Assembly: GCA_030523555.1 (NCBI GenBank)
Contig: JAUNIH010000013.1
Location: forward strand, 1-35,364
Origin: Erysipelotrichaceae bacterium
GTDB lineage: Bacteria > Bacillota_I > Bacilli_A > Erysipelotrichales > Erysipelotrichaceae
Reading direction: 5' to 3'
Length of the DNA stretch: 35,364 nucleotides
Part shown: positions 22,997-31,299 of the stretch, one piece after another
Layout of the letters: every line of letters starts with the position of its first letter
Position numbering within the stretch: the first letter of the stretch is position 1
Position numbers and translations under genes: made by a program
Notes under the pieces: model-generated
Databases searched by the model: none
What the model was told of the DNA's origin: nothing
What the model saw: only the letters and a program-made list of their open reading frames with translations

Positions 22997-25900
22997 CTTC
23001 ACCCTCCCTGTATATCTTTACAGTTCTTACAAGACACGAACTTTCTCTTTCTATTTTACCTTCAAAATAAATATATGCACCACTCACAAGATCTCTTTCA
23101 CACTGCGAGTAGACATTAGGCATAATTGCCAGTGACATCGCTCCCTTATCATCCACAATATCCGCAAAAGCCATCGGATCACCCTTCTTTGTCTTGATTT
23201 TCTTTACTCTGTTTATCAGTCCAAAGCCCTTGCATGGTCCCATGACACTTTCAATACTGCTTAAATCAGGTGTATCGATATTGTGTTTCTTTTTGATTTC
23301 AATTAACGGATTAAAACTGAAATAGAAACCGAGAACCTCTTTTTCTTTTTCCGCTTTTACCATCACATTATCAGTCTTCTTTTCAATAATCGGTGCATCA
23401 TCATCGTCCAGTATGGATATCTCACCCTTAAGTGCCCCCGCATATAACATCACATTACCTAAAGAATCAGACATCGTATATCTTGAATATCCAAACTCAT
23501 CAAAAGCTCCCGCATTTATAAGCGAATTTATGGCACCGACATCTACCCCGACATTCACCAGTCTTCTGACACATTCAACATAATCCTTATATGCCCCATA
23601 TTTTCTTCTTTCATCAAGAATCTTATCAACCGTTACACTGCCCACGTTTTTGACAATACTTAAAGGCATAATAATACCCTTATCATCTATCTGATAGTAC
23701 TTATCGGAATTATTAATGGATACACCGGATATATGCTGACCGATAGACCGGCATTCACTGATATATTCATAGGCTTTGGATTCAGAACCTATTGTTCCGT
23801 TTAACAGTGCCTTGTAGAAATACAGAGGATAATTGGCCTTTAAATATGCCATCTGATAGGCCACCAGACCATAACCGATACTGTGTGATTTATTAAAACC
23901 GTAATTGGCGAATTTCAGTATCAGCTGATAGATATCTTCAGCTGTTTTTTCATCATAGCCGTTTTCTTTACAGCCCGTCACAAAATCAGGATGAAGCTTT
24001 TCCAGTTCTTCCTGTTTCTTCTTGGACATCGCCTTTCTCAAGATATCTGCTTTGGCATAAGAAAAACCTGCCATCTTTCTGGCAATATTCATTACCTGTT
24101 CCTGATAGACGATAATGCCGTATGTTTCTTCTAAGATAGGTTTCAGATCAGGATGAGCGTAAACAATAGACCTTGGATTCTGTCGGTTTTTTAGGAATAA
24201 AGGAATATTTTCCATAGGCCCCGGTCTGAATAAAGCGATAGTCATGGAAATCTCTTCAAAACTCTGCGGTTTCATCTTTTTGATGAGACTTCGCATACCG
24301 CTAGATTCAAGCTGGAAGACACCCAAGACATTGACGTTGTCTATTAGATTAAAAGTCTTCCTGTCATCAAGAGGAATCTTTTTTATATCAAAAGATGTAT
24401 CCCTGTTTATCTCGTCACATATTTCCGCAATGATGCCAAGGTTTCTAAGTCCAAGGAAGTCCATCTTGATAAGACCCATTTCTTCAAGATGTTCCATCGT
24501 ATACTGGGTTGAATCGACGTCTTTTTCAATCGATATTACCGGTACTACTTCATATAACGGTTTTGAAGATATGACAATACCTGCCGCGTGCGTTGATTCA
24601 TGTCTTGGGAAGAATTCCAGTTTTCTTGATATTCCATAAAGAGTACGGTATCTTCCGTCCGATTCAATCTTCTGTCTGAATAAAGGAATCGTATTATACG
24701 CAAGATCAAGAGTCATATTTGGCGTATTGGGAATCATCTTACAGATAGGATCAACCTCGCTGTTTTTATAATCAAGAGCCCTCGCGACATCTCTTAAAAC
24801 CTGTCTGGCCTTCAAGGTACCGAAAGTTATGATATGGGCCACATGTTCTTTTCCGTATTTGTCTCTAACATATTCAATTACCTCATCTCTTCTATCATCC
24901 GGAAAATCCGTATCGATATCAGGCATCGATATTCTTTCAGGATTAAGGAATCTTTCAAAGATGAGTCCATACTTCAAAGGATCAATTTCCGTTATTCCAA
25001 GACAATAGGCTACTAAAGATCCTCCTGCTGAGCCTCTCGCTGGTCCGACCAGTATTCCCTTTTTCTTGGCAAAAAGAATAAAGTCATAGACAATCAGGAA
25101 GTAATCTTCAAACTTCATCCTGGTAATGACATCGAGTTCATACTGCAGTCTTTGAGTATATGTTTTATTTAATTTATCTTTCAGCCTTCTCTTTAAACCT
25201 TCCTTACACAAGGCTACAAGATAATCTTTACTGCTTACATCAGCAGGTGTCGGATATAAAGGAAGTGTCGTTTTGAAATTCATTTCAACTCTGCACTTTG
25301 AACTTAAGATATCGGTATTGAGAAGATCATCGGTATCATACAAAACATCATATTCTTCTTTGGACATGAAATATCTTCCTGAATCAAGACTGCTGTTTTC
25401 ATCGTGAATGGTATTTTTATCACGTATGCATTTTAAGACCCGATAGGCTTCTTCATCTTTCTTATCAGGATAATAGGTCCTGCTTAAAGCGAAGGTCGTA
25501 ATACCTTTTTCCTTAAGAAGCTTTTTAAGTTTTGTATCACGGTTTCGATTGATGGAAATATCATGGTCACATAAGGCTACAAGATAATCTTTTCCAAAAA
25601 GACTGTTCTGATAATCAAATGTCTCTTCAACATTCTCATTCATATCTACCGCATAGCTTAAAGGCATATCATCAGACATCAGCACAACAAAGTTATCTTC
25701 TTTATATTTATTGAGTAATGATATACCAATTATCTTCTCATCCGATGTACAGATATGACTTGATAGTTTCATGAGATTTGAAAAACCCTTGTCATTCTTT
25801 GCGTATAAAACCACTTCAAAACTTCTGCCCTTATCCTTAAGGTCGACACTTAAACCGAATACGGGATGAATTCCCCTTTTCTTCGCCTGTTTATAAAAAG

Positions 25901-26042
25901 ACATCGAAGCTGATAAAACATTCTTATCAACTATCGCCACAGATGAATAATGATATTTTTCCGCGCACTTTAAAACCGCATCAATACTGTTCATTGAAGA
26001 CAATAGACTGTAGACTGTTTTAACGTACATCGGGCTTGCCAT
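22971..26042 (-). CDS. dnaE: DNA polymerase III alpha subunit DnaE
   Basis: This C-family replicative polymerase has 1023 residues, shorter than the roughly 1100-1160 of most DnaE. Order: PHP domain (about 1-230), palm with the catalytic aspartates in MPDIDTDFPDDRR and LVGPARGSAGGSLV, thumb and fingers with FNKSHSIGYGLVAY, tandem HhH region (VGVDVGAINSLINAGAFDEFG), and a C-terminal OB fold (KGDPMAFADIVDDKG). The PHP metal-binding histidines are replaced: MYVKTVYSLL where HxHTxYS is expected, and IVDKNVL where TDHgxl is expected. Exonuclease activity from PHP is therefore unlikely. TATAAT at 26049-26054 is 6 nt before the ATG and there is no Shine-Dalgarno. Confidence 0.97.
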   Translation of the reverse strand: MASPMYVKTVYSLLSSMNSIDAVLKCAEKYHYSSVAIVDKNVLSASMSFYKQAKKRGIHPVFGLSVDLKDKGRSFEVVLYAKNDKGFSNLMKLSSHICTSDEKIIGISLLNKYKEDNFVVLMSDDMPLSYAVDMNENVEETFDYQNSLFGKDYLVALCDHDISINRNRDTKLKKLLKEKGITTFALSRTYYPDKKDEEAYRVLKCIRDKNTIHDENSSLDSGRYFMSKEEYDVLYDTDDLLNTDILSSKCRVEMNFKTTLPLYPTPADVSSKDYLVALCKEGLKRRLKDKLNKTYTQRLQYELDVITRMKFEDYFLIVYDFILFAKKKGILVGPARGSAGGSLVAYCLGITEIDPLKYGLIFERFLNPERISMPDIDTDFPDDRRDEVIEYVRDKYGKEHVAHIITFGTLKARQVLRDVARALDYKNSEVDPICKMIPNTPNMTLDLAYNTIPLFRQKIESDGRYRTLYGISRKLEFFPRHESTHAAGIVISSKPLYEVVPVISIEKDVDSTQYTMEHLEEMGLIKMDFLGLRNLGIIAEICDEINRDTSFDIKKIPLDDRKTFNLIDNVNVLGVFQLESSGMRSLIKKMKPQSFEEISMTIALFRPGPMENIPLFLKNRQNPRSIVYAHPDLKPILEETYGIIVYQEQVMNIARKMAGFSYAKADILRKAMSKKKQEELEKLHPDFVTGCKENGYDEKTAEDIYQLILKFANYGFNKSHSIGYGLVAYQMAYLKANYPLYFYKALLNGTIGSESKAYEYISECRSIGQHISGVSINNSDKYYQIDDKGIIMPLSIVKNVGSVTVDKILDERRKYGAYKDYVECVRRLVNVGVDVGAINSLINAGAFDEFGYSRYTMSDSLGNVMLYAGALKGEISILDDDDAPIIEKKTDNVMVKAEKEKEVLGFYFSFNPLIEIKKKHNIDTPDLSSIESVMGPCKGFGLINRVKKIKTKKGDPMAFADIVDDKGAMSLAIMPNVYSQCERDLVSGAYIYFEGKIERESSCLVRTVKIYREGEDDKDPNRR

Positions 26043-26048
26043 ATAATC

Positions 26049-26054
26049 ATTATA
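26049..26054 (-). promoter_or_regulatory. -10 box of dnaE, leaderless arrangement
   Basis: TATAAT, then GATTAT, then ATG. Initiation 7 nt after the box would make the A of the start codon +1. It is only about 25-55 bp from the divergent copA promoter and CsoR site. Confidence 0.6.
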
Positions 26055-26055
26055 C

Positions 26056-26084
26056 TTTACTTTAAAGGGTGTGCATGGTATTAT
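26056..26084 (+). promoter_or_regulatory. copA promoter
   Basis: TTTACT (26056-26061) and TATTAT (26079-26084) are spaced by 17 nt. The predicted start site lies at the left edge of the CsoR operator. Confidence 0.65.
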
Positions 26085-26087
26085 GTG

Positions 26088-26106
26088 AATACCCTAGGGG
26101 GGTATA
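26088..26106 (+). promoter_or_regulatory. CsoR operator of copA
   Basis: ATACCC-TAGG-GGGGTAT is a G/C-tract inverted repeat very close to the known copZA operator of Bacillus subtilis (ATACCC...GGGGTAT). CsoR bound here would block initiation; Cu(I) would release it. The G tract ends 8 nt before the copA ATG and is the only purine stretch that could serve as its Shine-Dalgarno. Confidence 0.88.
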
Positions 26107-26110
26107 GTAA

Positions 26111-28435
26111 ATGGAGAAAAGCTACCAGGTAAACGGCATGAGCTGTATCATCTGTAAAAACACTGTTGAACAGGGATTAAAGGCTCTTAAAGGTGTAAAT
26201 GACTGCAAGGTAAACCTTCTGGAAAATGAAGCTTTTGTATCATTTGATGAAACAATAATCAAAGAAGAAGAGATGGCCAAAGCCGTTAAGGATCTTGGCT
26301 ATGAGATGGTTCTTGTAAGAAAGAATGAAATCGATACTGCCAAAGTAAGGATGATCATTTCAATAGTTCTGGTACTTATACTAATGTTTTTCTCTATGGG
26401 ACATATGTCTGGTATCCATATCCCTCATTACGGAAACTATGTTCAGCTTGTTTTATCAACGATAATTATCATATTGAATTTCAGATTCTATACATCAGGT
26501 TTTAGAGCTATTATCAATAGACATCCGAATATGGATTCACTCGTATTCCTGTCATCATTTGTATCATACTTTTATTCCCTCTATGTCCTGATCAGCAATA
26601 ATACACAGTATCATCTCTACTTTGAAACAGCAGCGATGGTTCTGGTCTTTGTCTCTATCGGCAAATACATTGAAGGTGTCAATAAGAATAAGACCACCAA
26701 AACAATCAGGGGTCTGGCGACACTGATACCGATGCAGGCTAATCTTATTAAAGATGATGAAGTAATTATTATTCCAATTGATAATCTTAAAAAAGGTGAC
26801 AGGGTCTTAGTCAGACCGGGAGAATCAATTCCTCAGGATGGTAAAGTCATTAAAGGCTATACCAGTATTGATGAATCAATGATTACCGGTGAATCCATGC
26901 CGGTAAACAAAAAGACAGATGATAAGGTTATCGGTGGTACAGTCAACATCAATGGCCAGATTGAAGTAGAGATTACATCAAACAGCGCCCAGACAACCAT
27001 CTCTAAAATAATAAGTCTAACCAAACAGGCGACAATGTCCAAGATTCCGGTTGAAAGATTTGCGGATACAGTGGCCAATTACTTCGTCTATGGAGTAATG
27101 TCTATATCTCTACTGACTTTTATCATCTGGATTGTTGTCAGTAAAGACCTTGAACTATCATTAAACTTTGCCTTAAGTGTACTGGTTATATCGTGCCCTT
27201 GTGCATTGGGTCTGGCGACTCCCGCAGCTATCATGGTGGCAGTTGGTAACGGGGCAAGAAACGGTGTGCTGATTAAAAATCCGGCGGTCTTAGAAATTGC
27301 CGGGAAACTGAAATATATGGTTCTTGATAAAACGGGAACTCTCACTAAGAATAAACTTGATATCGTTGAAGAGAAATCATATCACGAAGATTTCCATAAT
27401 GTGCTCTCATCTTTAGAAAAACTGTCTGATCATCCGATCGCCAAAACCATCAATGATAAAAAATATGAAGGAAATCTCAGTTTTGACAGTTTTGAACAGC
27501 TGTCGGGTCTAGGCATAGTAGGAAAAATAAATGATGATATCTATTATGCCGGAAACAGAAAACTGGCGGAAAATTACGCTGATATTCAAGAAGAGATAGA
27601 TTCTGTCTATTCATATATCATCGTCGGTAAAAATGAAAAGATATATGGAATTGTCTATATAGCGGATGTACTCAAAGATACTTCAATTTCTGCTGTACAG
27701 TCATTAATAAAAAGAGATATCACCCCTATAATGTGTACCGGTGATAATGAAAAGACAGCTGAAAGGATTGCGTCTAAACTAAAGATTGATAACTATCTTT
27801 CCGGAGCTACTCCTGAAGATAAAAACCGAATCATTCTGGAAAAGAAAAATGAAGGAAAAGTCGGAATGGTTGGCGATGGTATCAACGATGCGATAGGACT
27901 ATCAAGCGCTGATGTCTCCTTCTCGGTTTCTAACGGTACCGATATTGCCTACGCTACCAGTGATGTCATCCTGATGTCTAATTCCATCAATGATGTATCC
28001 TTTATGGTCGATCTTTCAAGAAAGACGATGTCGATTATCAGGCAGAATCTTTTCTGGGCATTCTTCTATAACGCGATATGCATACCTGTAGCTGCAGGTG
28101 TCTTCTATAAATCACTTCATCTGTCTCTCAATCCGATGATTGGCGCTGTCAGCATGTGTATCAGTTCCATCTTCGTATTGACCAACGCATTAAGAATCAA
28201 TAACGTTCAAAAGGAGGAAATCAAAACTATGAACAAAACTGTAACTATTGAAGGAATGATGTGCAAACACTGTGCTGCCCATGTAACCAAAGCTTTTGAA
28301 GAACTGGGTGCAGAAGTAAATGTCGTTCTGGAAGACAAGAAAGCCTATCTGAAAAACACTGCCTTAAGTGATGATCAGATCAAGGATGCGGTCACTAACG
28401 CCGGTTATGAAGTAGTATCAATCGAAAATGACTAA
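26111..28435 (+). CDS. copA: Copper-exporting P1B ATPase with N- and C-terminal HMA domains
   Basis: This 774-residue pump exports Cu(I). An N-terminal HMA domain has GMSCIICK (Cys12, Cys15). The membrane part follows, with the transport motif VISCPCALGLATP, phosphorylation site DKTGTLT, HP-type SDHPIAKT, and the nucleotide hinge GDGINDAIGL. The last 68 residues form a second HMA domain with GMMCKHCAAHV, homologous to the chaperone CopZ and joined in frame by a short linker after the last helix. Just before it AAAAGGAGG (28209-28217) lies 11 nt ahead of ATG 28229, so a free CopZ could be translated. The gene overlaps csoR by 8 nt. Confidence 0.96.
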   Translation: MEKSYQVNGMSCIICKNTVEQGLKALKGVNDCKVNLLENEAFVSFDETIIKEEEMAKAVKDLGYEMVLVRKNEIDTAKVRMIISIVLVLILMFFSMGHMSGIHIPHYGNYVQLVLSTIIIILNFRFYTSGFRAIINRHPNMDSLVFLSSFVSYFYSLYVLISNNTQYHLYFETAAMVLVFVSIGKYIEGVNKNKTTKTIRGLATLIPMQANLIKDDEVIIIPIDNLKKGDRVLVRPGESIPQDGKVIKGYTSIDESMITGESMPVNKKTDDKVIGGTVNINGQIEVEITSNSAQTTISKIISLTKQATMSKIPVERFADTVANYFVYGVMSISLLTFIIWIVVSKDLELSLNFALSVLVISCPCALGLATPAAIMVAVGNGARNGVLIKNPAVLEIAGKLKYMVLDKTGTLTKNKLDIVEEKSYHEDFHNVLSSLEKLSDHPIAKTINDKKYEGNLSFDSFEQLSGLGIVGKINDDIYYAGNRKLAENYADIQEEIDSVYSYIIVGKNEKIYGIVYIADVLKDTSISAVQSLIKRDITPIMCTGDNEKTAERIASKLKIDNYLSGATPEDKNRIILEKKNEGKVGMVGDGINDAIGLSSADVSFSVSNGTDIAYATSDVILMSNSINDVSFMVDLSRKTMSIIRQNLFWAFFYNAICIPVAAGVFYKSLHLSLNPMIGAVSMCISSIFVLTNALRINNVQKEEIKTMNKTVTIEGMMCKHCAAHVTKAFEELGAEVNVVLEDKKAYLKNTALSDDQIKDAVTNAGYEVVSIEND
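28229..28435 (+). CDS. Possible internal product: free CopZ-like chaperone (68 aa)
   Basis: In-frame ATG at codon 707 of copA, preceded by the strongest Shine-Dalgarno of the region (AAAAGGAGG, 11 nt spacer). The product MNKTVTIEGMMCKHCAAHV... would be a complete HMA chaperone with its CxxC copper site, starting exactly at the domain boundary. Copper chaperone made from the pump gene is known in Escherichia coli, there by frameshifting; here it would be internal initiation. The spacer is somewhat long, so this is an inference. Confidence 0.5.
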   Translation: MNKTVTIEGMMCKHCAAHVTKAFEELGAEVNVVLEDKKAYLKNTALSDDQIKDAVTNAGYEVVSIEND

Positions 28436-28685
28436 AGACCACGATCAGGTAAAAAAATATCTGAGTATCGCCAAGGGTCAGCTTGAAGGAATTATCCGCA
28501 TGGTCGAAGAAGACCGCTACTGTATCGATATTTCCGATCAGCTGATGGCTACCCGTGCCATACTTAAAAAGACCAATAATCTGATTCTTAAAAATCATAT
28601 CGATCACTGCGTAAGAAACGCCATTATCAATGGTGATGAAGAAAAGATAGATGAAGTAATCAAAGCCCTGGAGAAACAGATCTAG
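28428..28685 (+). CDS. csoR: Copper-sensing repressor CsoR
   Basis: This 85-residue all-helical regulator of the CsoR/RcnR family has the Cu(I) ligand set Cys32, His57 and Cys61 (YCIDISDQL, then NHIDHC), the C-H-C pattern that separates CsoR from its nickel and formaldehyde relatives. The first helix has VKKYLSIAKGQLEGIIRMVE, typical of the family. It begins 8 nt before the copA stop, has no clear Shine-Dalgarno, and is probably coupled to copA translation. It would therefore be induced with copA and close an autoregulatory loop through the operator at 26088-26106. Confidence 0.94.
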   Translation: MTKDHDQVKKYLSIAKGQLEGIIRMVEEDRYCIDISDQLMATRAILKKTNNLILKNHIDHCVRNAIINGDEEKIDEVIKALEKQI

Positions 28686-28694
28686 GGCTTTTTG
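28662..28694 (+). terminator. Terminator of the copA-csoR operon
   Basis: AAAGCCCT and AGGGCTTT pair (8 bp) around a 14 nt loop, followed by TTTTTG. The left arm lies in the last codons of csoR and the stop codon touches the right arm. Confidence 0.8.
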
Positions 28695-28696
28695 TA

Positions 28697-28702
28697 TATA
28701 AT
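28697..28702 (+). promoter_or_regulatory. -10 box of ispG, leaderless arrangement
   Basis: TATAAT, then GAAGAT, then the ATG of ispG. It begins a few bases after the T tail of the copA-csoR terminator, so a new promoter is needed here. No good -35 is seen because the terminator occupies that position. Confidence 0.6.
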
Positions 28703-28708
28703 GAAGAT

Positions 28709-29743
28709 ATGAAAAGAACGCAAACAAGAACCATCAATGTCGGTGGTGTACAGATTGGTGGACAGAATAAAGTCATTATCCAGTCTATGACCAATACGAA
28801 AACCAAAGATGTCGAAGCTACCGTAAATCAGATTTTAAGACTTGAAGAAGTGGGATGCGAAATAATCAGAGTTGCCATCCTTGATATGGAAGATGCCAAA
28901 GCGGTAAAAGAGATTAAAGAAAGAATTCATATTCCTCTGGTATGTGATATCCACTTCAATCCTGATTTCGCGATAGAAGCGATTAAAAACGGAACAGACA
29001 AGATACGTCTTAATCCCGGTAATATTGAAGATGAAAACAAAATCCGTGAAATAGTATCTTTGTGTAAGGAAAGACATATCCCTATCAGAATAGGTATCAA
29101 CGCCGGTTCCTTAAACAAGAAATATCAGCATTGTGAAGAAGCGATGATAGAATCAGCTAAAGATCATCTTAGAATCCTAGAAGATATGGATTTTCATGAT
29201 ATCTGTCTTTCATTCAAGTCATCTGATCCGCTTGAATGTATAAATGTCTATAAGCTGGCTTCCGAAACCTTTGACTACCCGATTCACCTGGGTGTTACAG
29301 AAGCTGGAGGATTAATAAACAGTTCCATCAAATCAAGTGTTGCCCTGGGTAATCTTTTACTTGACGGCATTGGCGATACAATACGTATTTCGATATCTGA
29401 TGATCCGGTGGAAGAAGTAAAGGTTGCCAAGAAACTTTTAAGAGTCTGCGGTATCAGAATGGATGTGCCTAATCTTGTATCATGTCCAACCTGTGGCAGA
29501 CTGCAGTATGATATGTTGCCAATCGTCAAACAGATGGAAGAGTATCTTGAAACCGTAAACAAAAATATTACAGTTGCGATTATGGGCTGTCCGGTTAACG
29601 GACCTACAGAAGCCAAAAGAGCTGATGTCGGTGTTGCCGGTGGCAAAGAATCTGCCCTTTTAATCAAGAAAGGTGAAATTATCAGATCTATTCCTCAGGA
29701 TAAGGTCTTTGAAACCCTGAAGGAAGAAATCGAAAAATTCTAA
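28709..29743 (+). CDS. ispG: 4-hydroxy-3-methylbut-2-enyl diphosphate synthase
   Basis: IspG (GcpE) is a [4Fe-4S] enzyme of the MEP isoprenoid pathway. The 344-residue product begins RTQTRTINVGGVQIGG and QSMTNTKTKDVEATV, has the TIM-barrel segment VCDIHFNPDFAIEAI and KIRLNPGNI, and ends with the cluster ligands: CPTCGR and IMGCPVNGPTEAKRADVGV. Length matches the short bacterial form. It shows that this organism uses the MEP rather than only the mevalonate route. Its start lies 6 nt after TATAAT and lacks a Shine-Dalgarno. The following HAD gene begins 9 nt after its stop. Confidence 0.97.
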   Translation: MKRTQTRTINVGGVQIGGQNKVIIQSMTNTKTKDVEATVNQILRLEEVGCEIIRVAILDMEDAKAVKEIKERIHIPLVCDIHFNPDFAIEAIKNGTDKIRLNPGNIEDENKIREIVSLCKERHIPIRIGINAGSLNKKYQHCEEAMIESAKDHLRILEDMDFHDICLSFKSSDPLECINVYKLASETFDYPIHLGVTEAGGLINSSIKSSVALGNLLLDGIGDTIRISISDDPVEEVKVAKKLLRVCGIRMDVPNLVSCPTCGRLQYDMLPIVKQMEEYLETVNKNITVAIMGCPVNGPTEAKRADVGVAGGKESALLIKKGEIIRSIPQDKVFETLKEEIEKF

Positions 29744-29752
29744 AGGAAATAT

Positions 29753-30403
29753 ATGAAATATAAATGTCTGGTCTTTGATCACGATGATACGACGGTAAAT
29801 TCTACCGCTACCATCCACTATCCGAGTTTTATTGAATATATGAGAATAAAGCATCCGGAAATAAGTTATACTCTGGAAGACTACTTCCGCTACAACTTTG
29901 ATCCGGGAGTTATTCCTTTTTTTAAGGACATGTGCGGGCTGAGTGAAGAAGAACTTAAGGAAGAACAGGAGTTCTGGTTTGAATATGCCAAAAACCATGT
30001 GGCTGATGCGTTTGACGGAATAAGAGATATCATGAACAACCATAAAGACAGAGGCGGTATTATCGCCGTTGTCTCTCATTCCTATTCGAGCAATATCTTA
30101 AAAGACTACAGATACAATGATCTTCCTGAACCCGATATTATCTTCGGCTGGGAACAGCCCAAGGAAGAAAGAAAACCTTCCCCTGTACCTCTATATAAGA
30201 TTATGGAAACATATAATCTTAAACCGGAAGATTTACTGATGATTGATGATCTTAAACCGGGTCTAGTTATGGCAAGAGCTGCAGGAGTCGACTTTGCGGC
30301 AGCAGGCTGGTGCAACTTCGTAGATGAAAATGAACTTTATATGAGACAGCACGCAGACTACTACTGCAAAGAAGTAGAAGATCTCAAAAAAATCGTATGG
30401 TAA
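29753..30403 (+). CDS. HAD family hydrolase
   Basis: The 216-residue phosphatase-type protein has motif I CLVFDHDDTTVNS (nucleophile Asp and acid Asp), motif II VVSHS, a Lys in KEERKPSP, and motif IV LLMIDDLKPGLVMARAAG. A helical cap lies between motifs I and II (about residues 20-95), placing it in the beta-phosphoglucomutase/phosphoglycolate phosphatase group. Substrate is not predictable. An AAAGGAAAT Shine-Dalgarno precedes the ATG, 9 nt after ispG, so the two are co-transcribed. Confidence 0.85.
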   Translation: MKYKCLVFDHDDTTVNSTATIHYPSFIEYMRIKHPEISYTLEDYFRYNFDPGVIPFFKDMCGLSEEELKEEQEFWFEYAKNHVADAFDGIRDIMNNHKDRGGIIAVVSHSYSSNILKDYRYNDLPEPDIIFGWEQPKEERKPSPVPLYKIMETYNLKPEDLLMIDDLKPGLVMARAAGVDFAAAGWCNFVDENELYMRQHADYYCKEVEDLKKIVW

Positions 30404-30406
30404 ATA

Positions 30407-30437
30407 AAAACTCTGATTATTCAGAGTTTTCTTTTTT
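30407..30437. terminator. Bidirectional terminator between the HAD gene and tRNA-Thr
   Basis: AAAACTCTGA and TCAGAGTTTT form a 10 bp stem around TTAT, with T runs on both strands. It serves ispG-HAD (plus) and the tRNA (minus). Confidence 0.88.
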
Positions 30438-30439
30438 AA

Positions 30440-30513
30440 TGGTGCCGACACGCAGAATTGAACTGCGATTACATCCTTACCATGGACGCGTAATGCCATT
30501 ATACTATGTCGGC
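30440..30513 (-). tRNA. tRNA-Thr (GGT anticodon)
   Basis: The minus strand folds as a cloverleaf: acceptor GCCGACA with TGTCGGC, a D arm around AATGGCA, anticodon stem CGTCC with GGATG and loop ATGGTAA (anticodon GGT), T stem CGCAG with CTGCG and loop TTCAATT, discriminator A, and encoded CCA. The GCCGAC acceptor start is typical for threonine tRNAs. Confidence 0.92.
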
Positions 30514-30523
30514 GTACTAACTA

Positions 30524-30552
30524 ATAATACAAAATTAAGACAAACTTAACAA
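30524..30552 (-). promoter_or_regulatory. tRNA-Thr promoter
   Basis: On the minus strand TTGTTA (30547-30552) and TATTAT (30524-30529) are spaced by 17 nt. The expected start is about 5 nt before the mature 5' end of the tRNA. Confidence 0.7.
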
Positions 30553-30609
30553 TATCTTCAGTTCATGTTCACATAATTTTACTAATATTTCTAACGAAAG
30601 GAGCTCCAT

Positions 30610-31299
30610 ATGCGTGAAACATTTGAAAGAACTGAAACAAAGTATCTCATCAGCAGAGAACAGCTGAAAGAGATTCTTAATCTGACTAACGATTACCTTC
30701 AAACAGACAGGTTTTTCAAAGGTAATCTAATGTCAATCTATTATGATACGGACTCTTATCAGATGATCAGATGTTCTATCGAAAAACCTGAATACAAGGA
30801 AAAAATAAGAATCAGAAGCTACGATGATGTGGAAGATAATGATTCTGTATATGTTGAATACAAGAAAAAATACAACGGTATTGTCTATAAGCGCAGGACG
30901 ACAGTCGGATATAAAGACGCCATGGAAAATCTCTACGATGCCTCATTTGAAGACAGACAGGTCGCAAAAGAAATAAAAAGAGGTCTTATTTTCTATAAAG
31001 ATGTCAAACCCAAAATATTTATCAGTACAAGAAGATATTCATACAGAGGCAAAGAAGACGAGAATCTGAGAATAACTTTTGATCTTGACATGAAATACCG
31101 TACTGACAATCTGTGTCTTAAAAGAAGTGACAAAGATAAAACGATAAGCGACGGTATCGTTATGGAAATCAAAACAGTAAATCCCTATCCTTTGTGGCTG
31201 GTAAAAGTACTTAATGAAACAAAAGCCTATCCGCAGAGTTTTTCTAAAGTCGGAGAAGCCTATATCAGGGAACTAAAAAACGGAGGAATCATATTATGA
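30610..31299 (+). CDS. VTC-domain protein, putative polyphosphate polymerase
   Basis: The 229-residue protein is a stand-alone VTC domain, the catalytic tunnel fold that in yeast Vtc4 makes polyphosphate from ATP. Basic and acidic tunnel strands are visible: FERTETKYLIS, EKIRIRSYDD, VYVEYKKKYNGIVYKRR, ISTRRYSYRG and VMEIKTVNPYP. No SPX or membrane segment is present, so it is probably cytosolic and membrane-associated through its partner. AAAGGAG lies before the ATG. Its stop overlaps the DUF4956 gene by 4 nt. In many Bacillota VTC genes sit beside DUF4956 and CotH or beta-helix protein genes. Actual product is not established. Confidence 0.88.
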   Translation: MRETFERTETKYLISREQLKEILNLTNDYLQTDRFFKGNLMSIYYDTDSYQMIRCSIEKPEYKEKIRIRSYDDVEDNDSVYVEYKKKYNGIVYKRRTTVGYKDAMENLYDASFEDRQVAKEIKRGLIFYKDVKPKIFISTRRYSYRGKEDENLRITFDLDMKYRTDNLCLKRSDKDKTISDGIVMEIKTVNPYPLWLVKVLNETKAYPQSFSKVGEAYIRELKNGGIIL

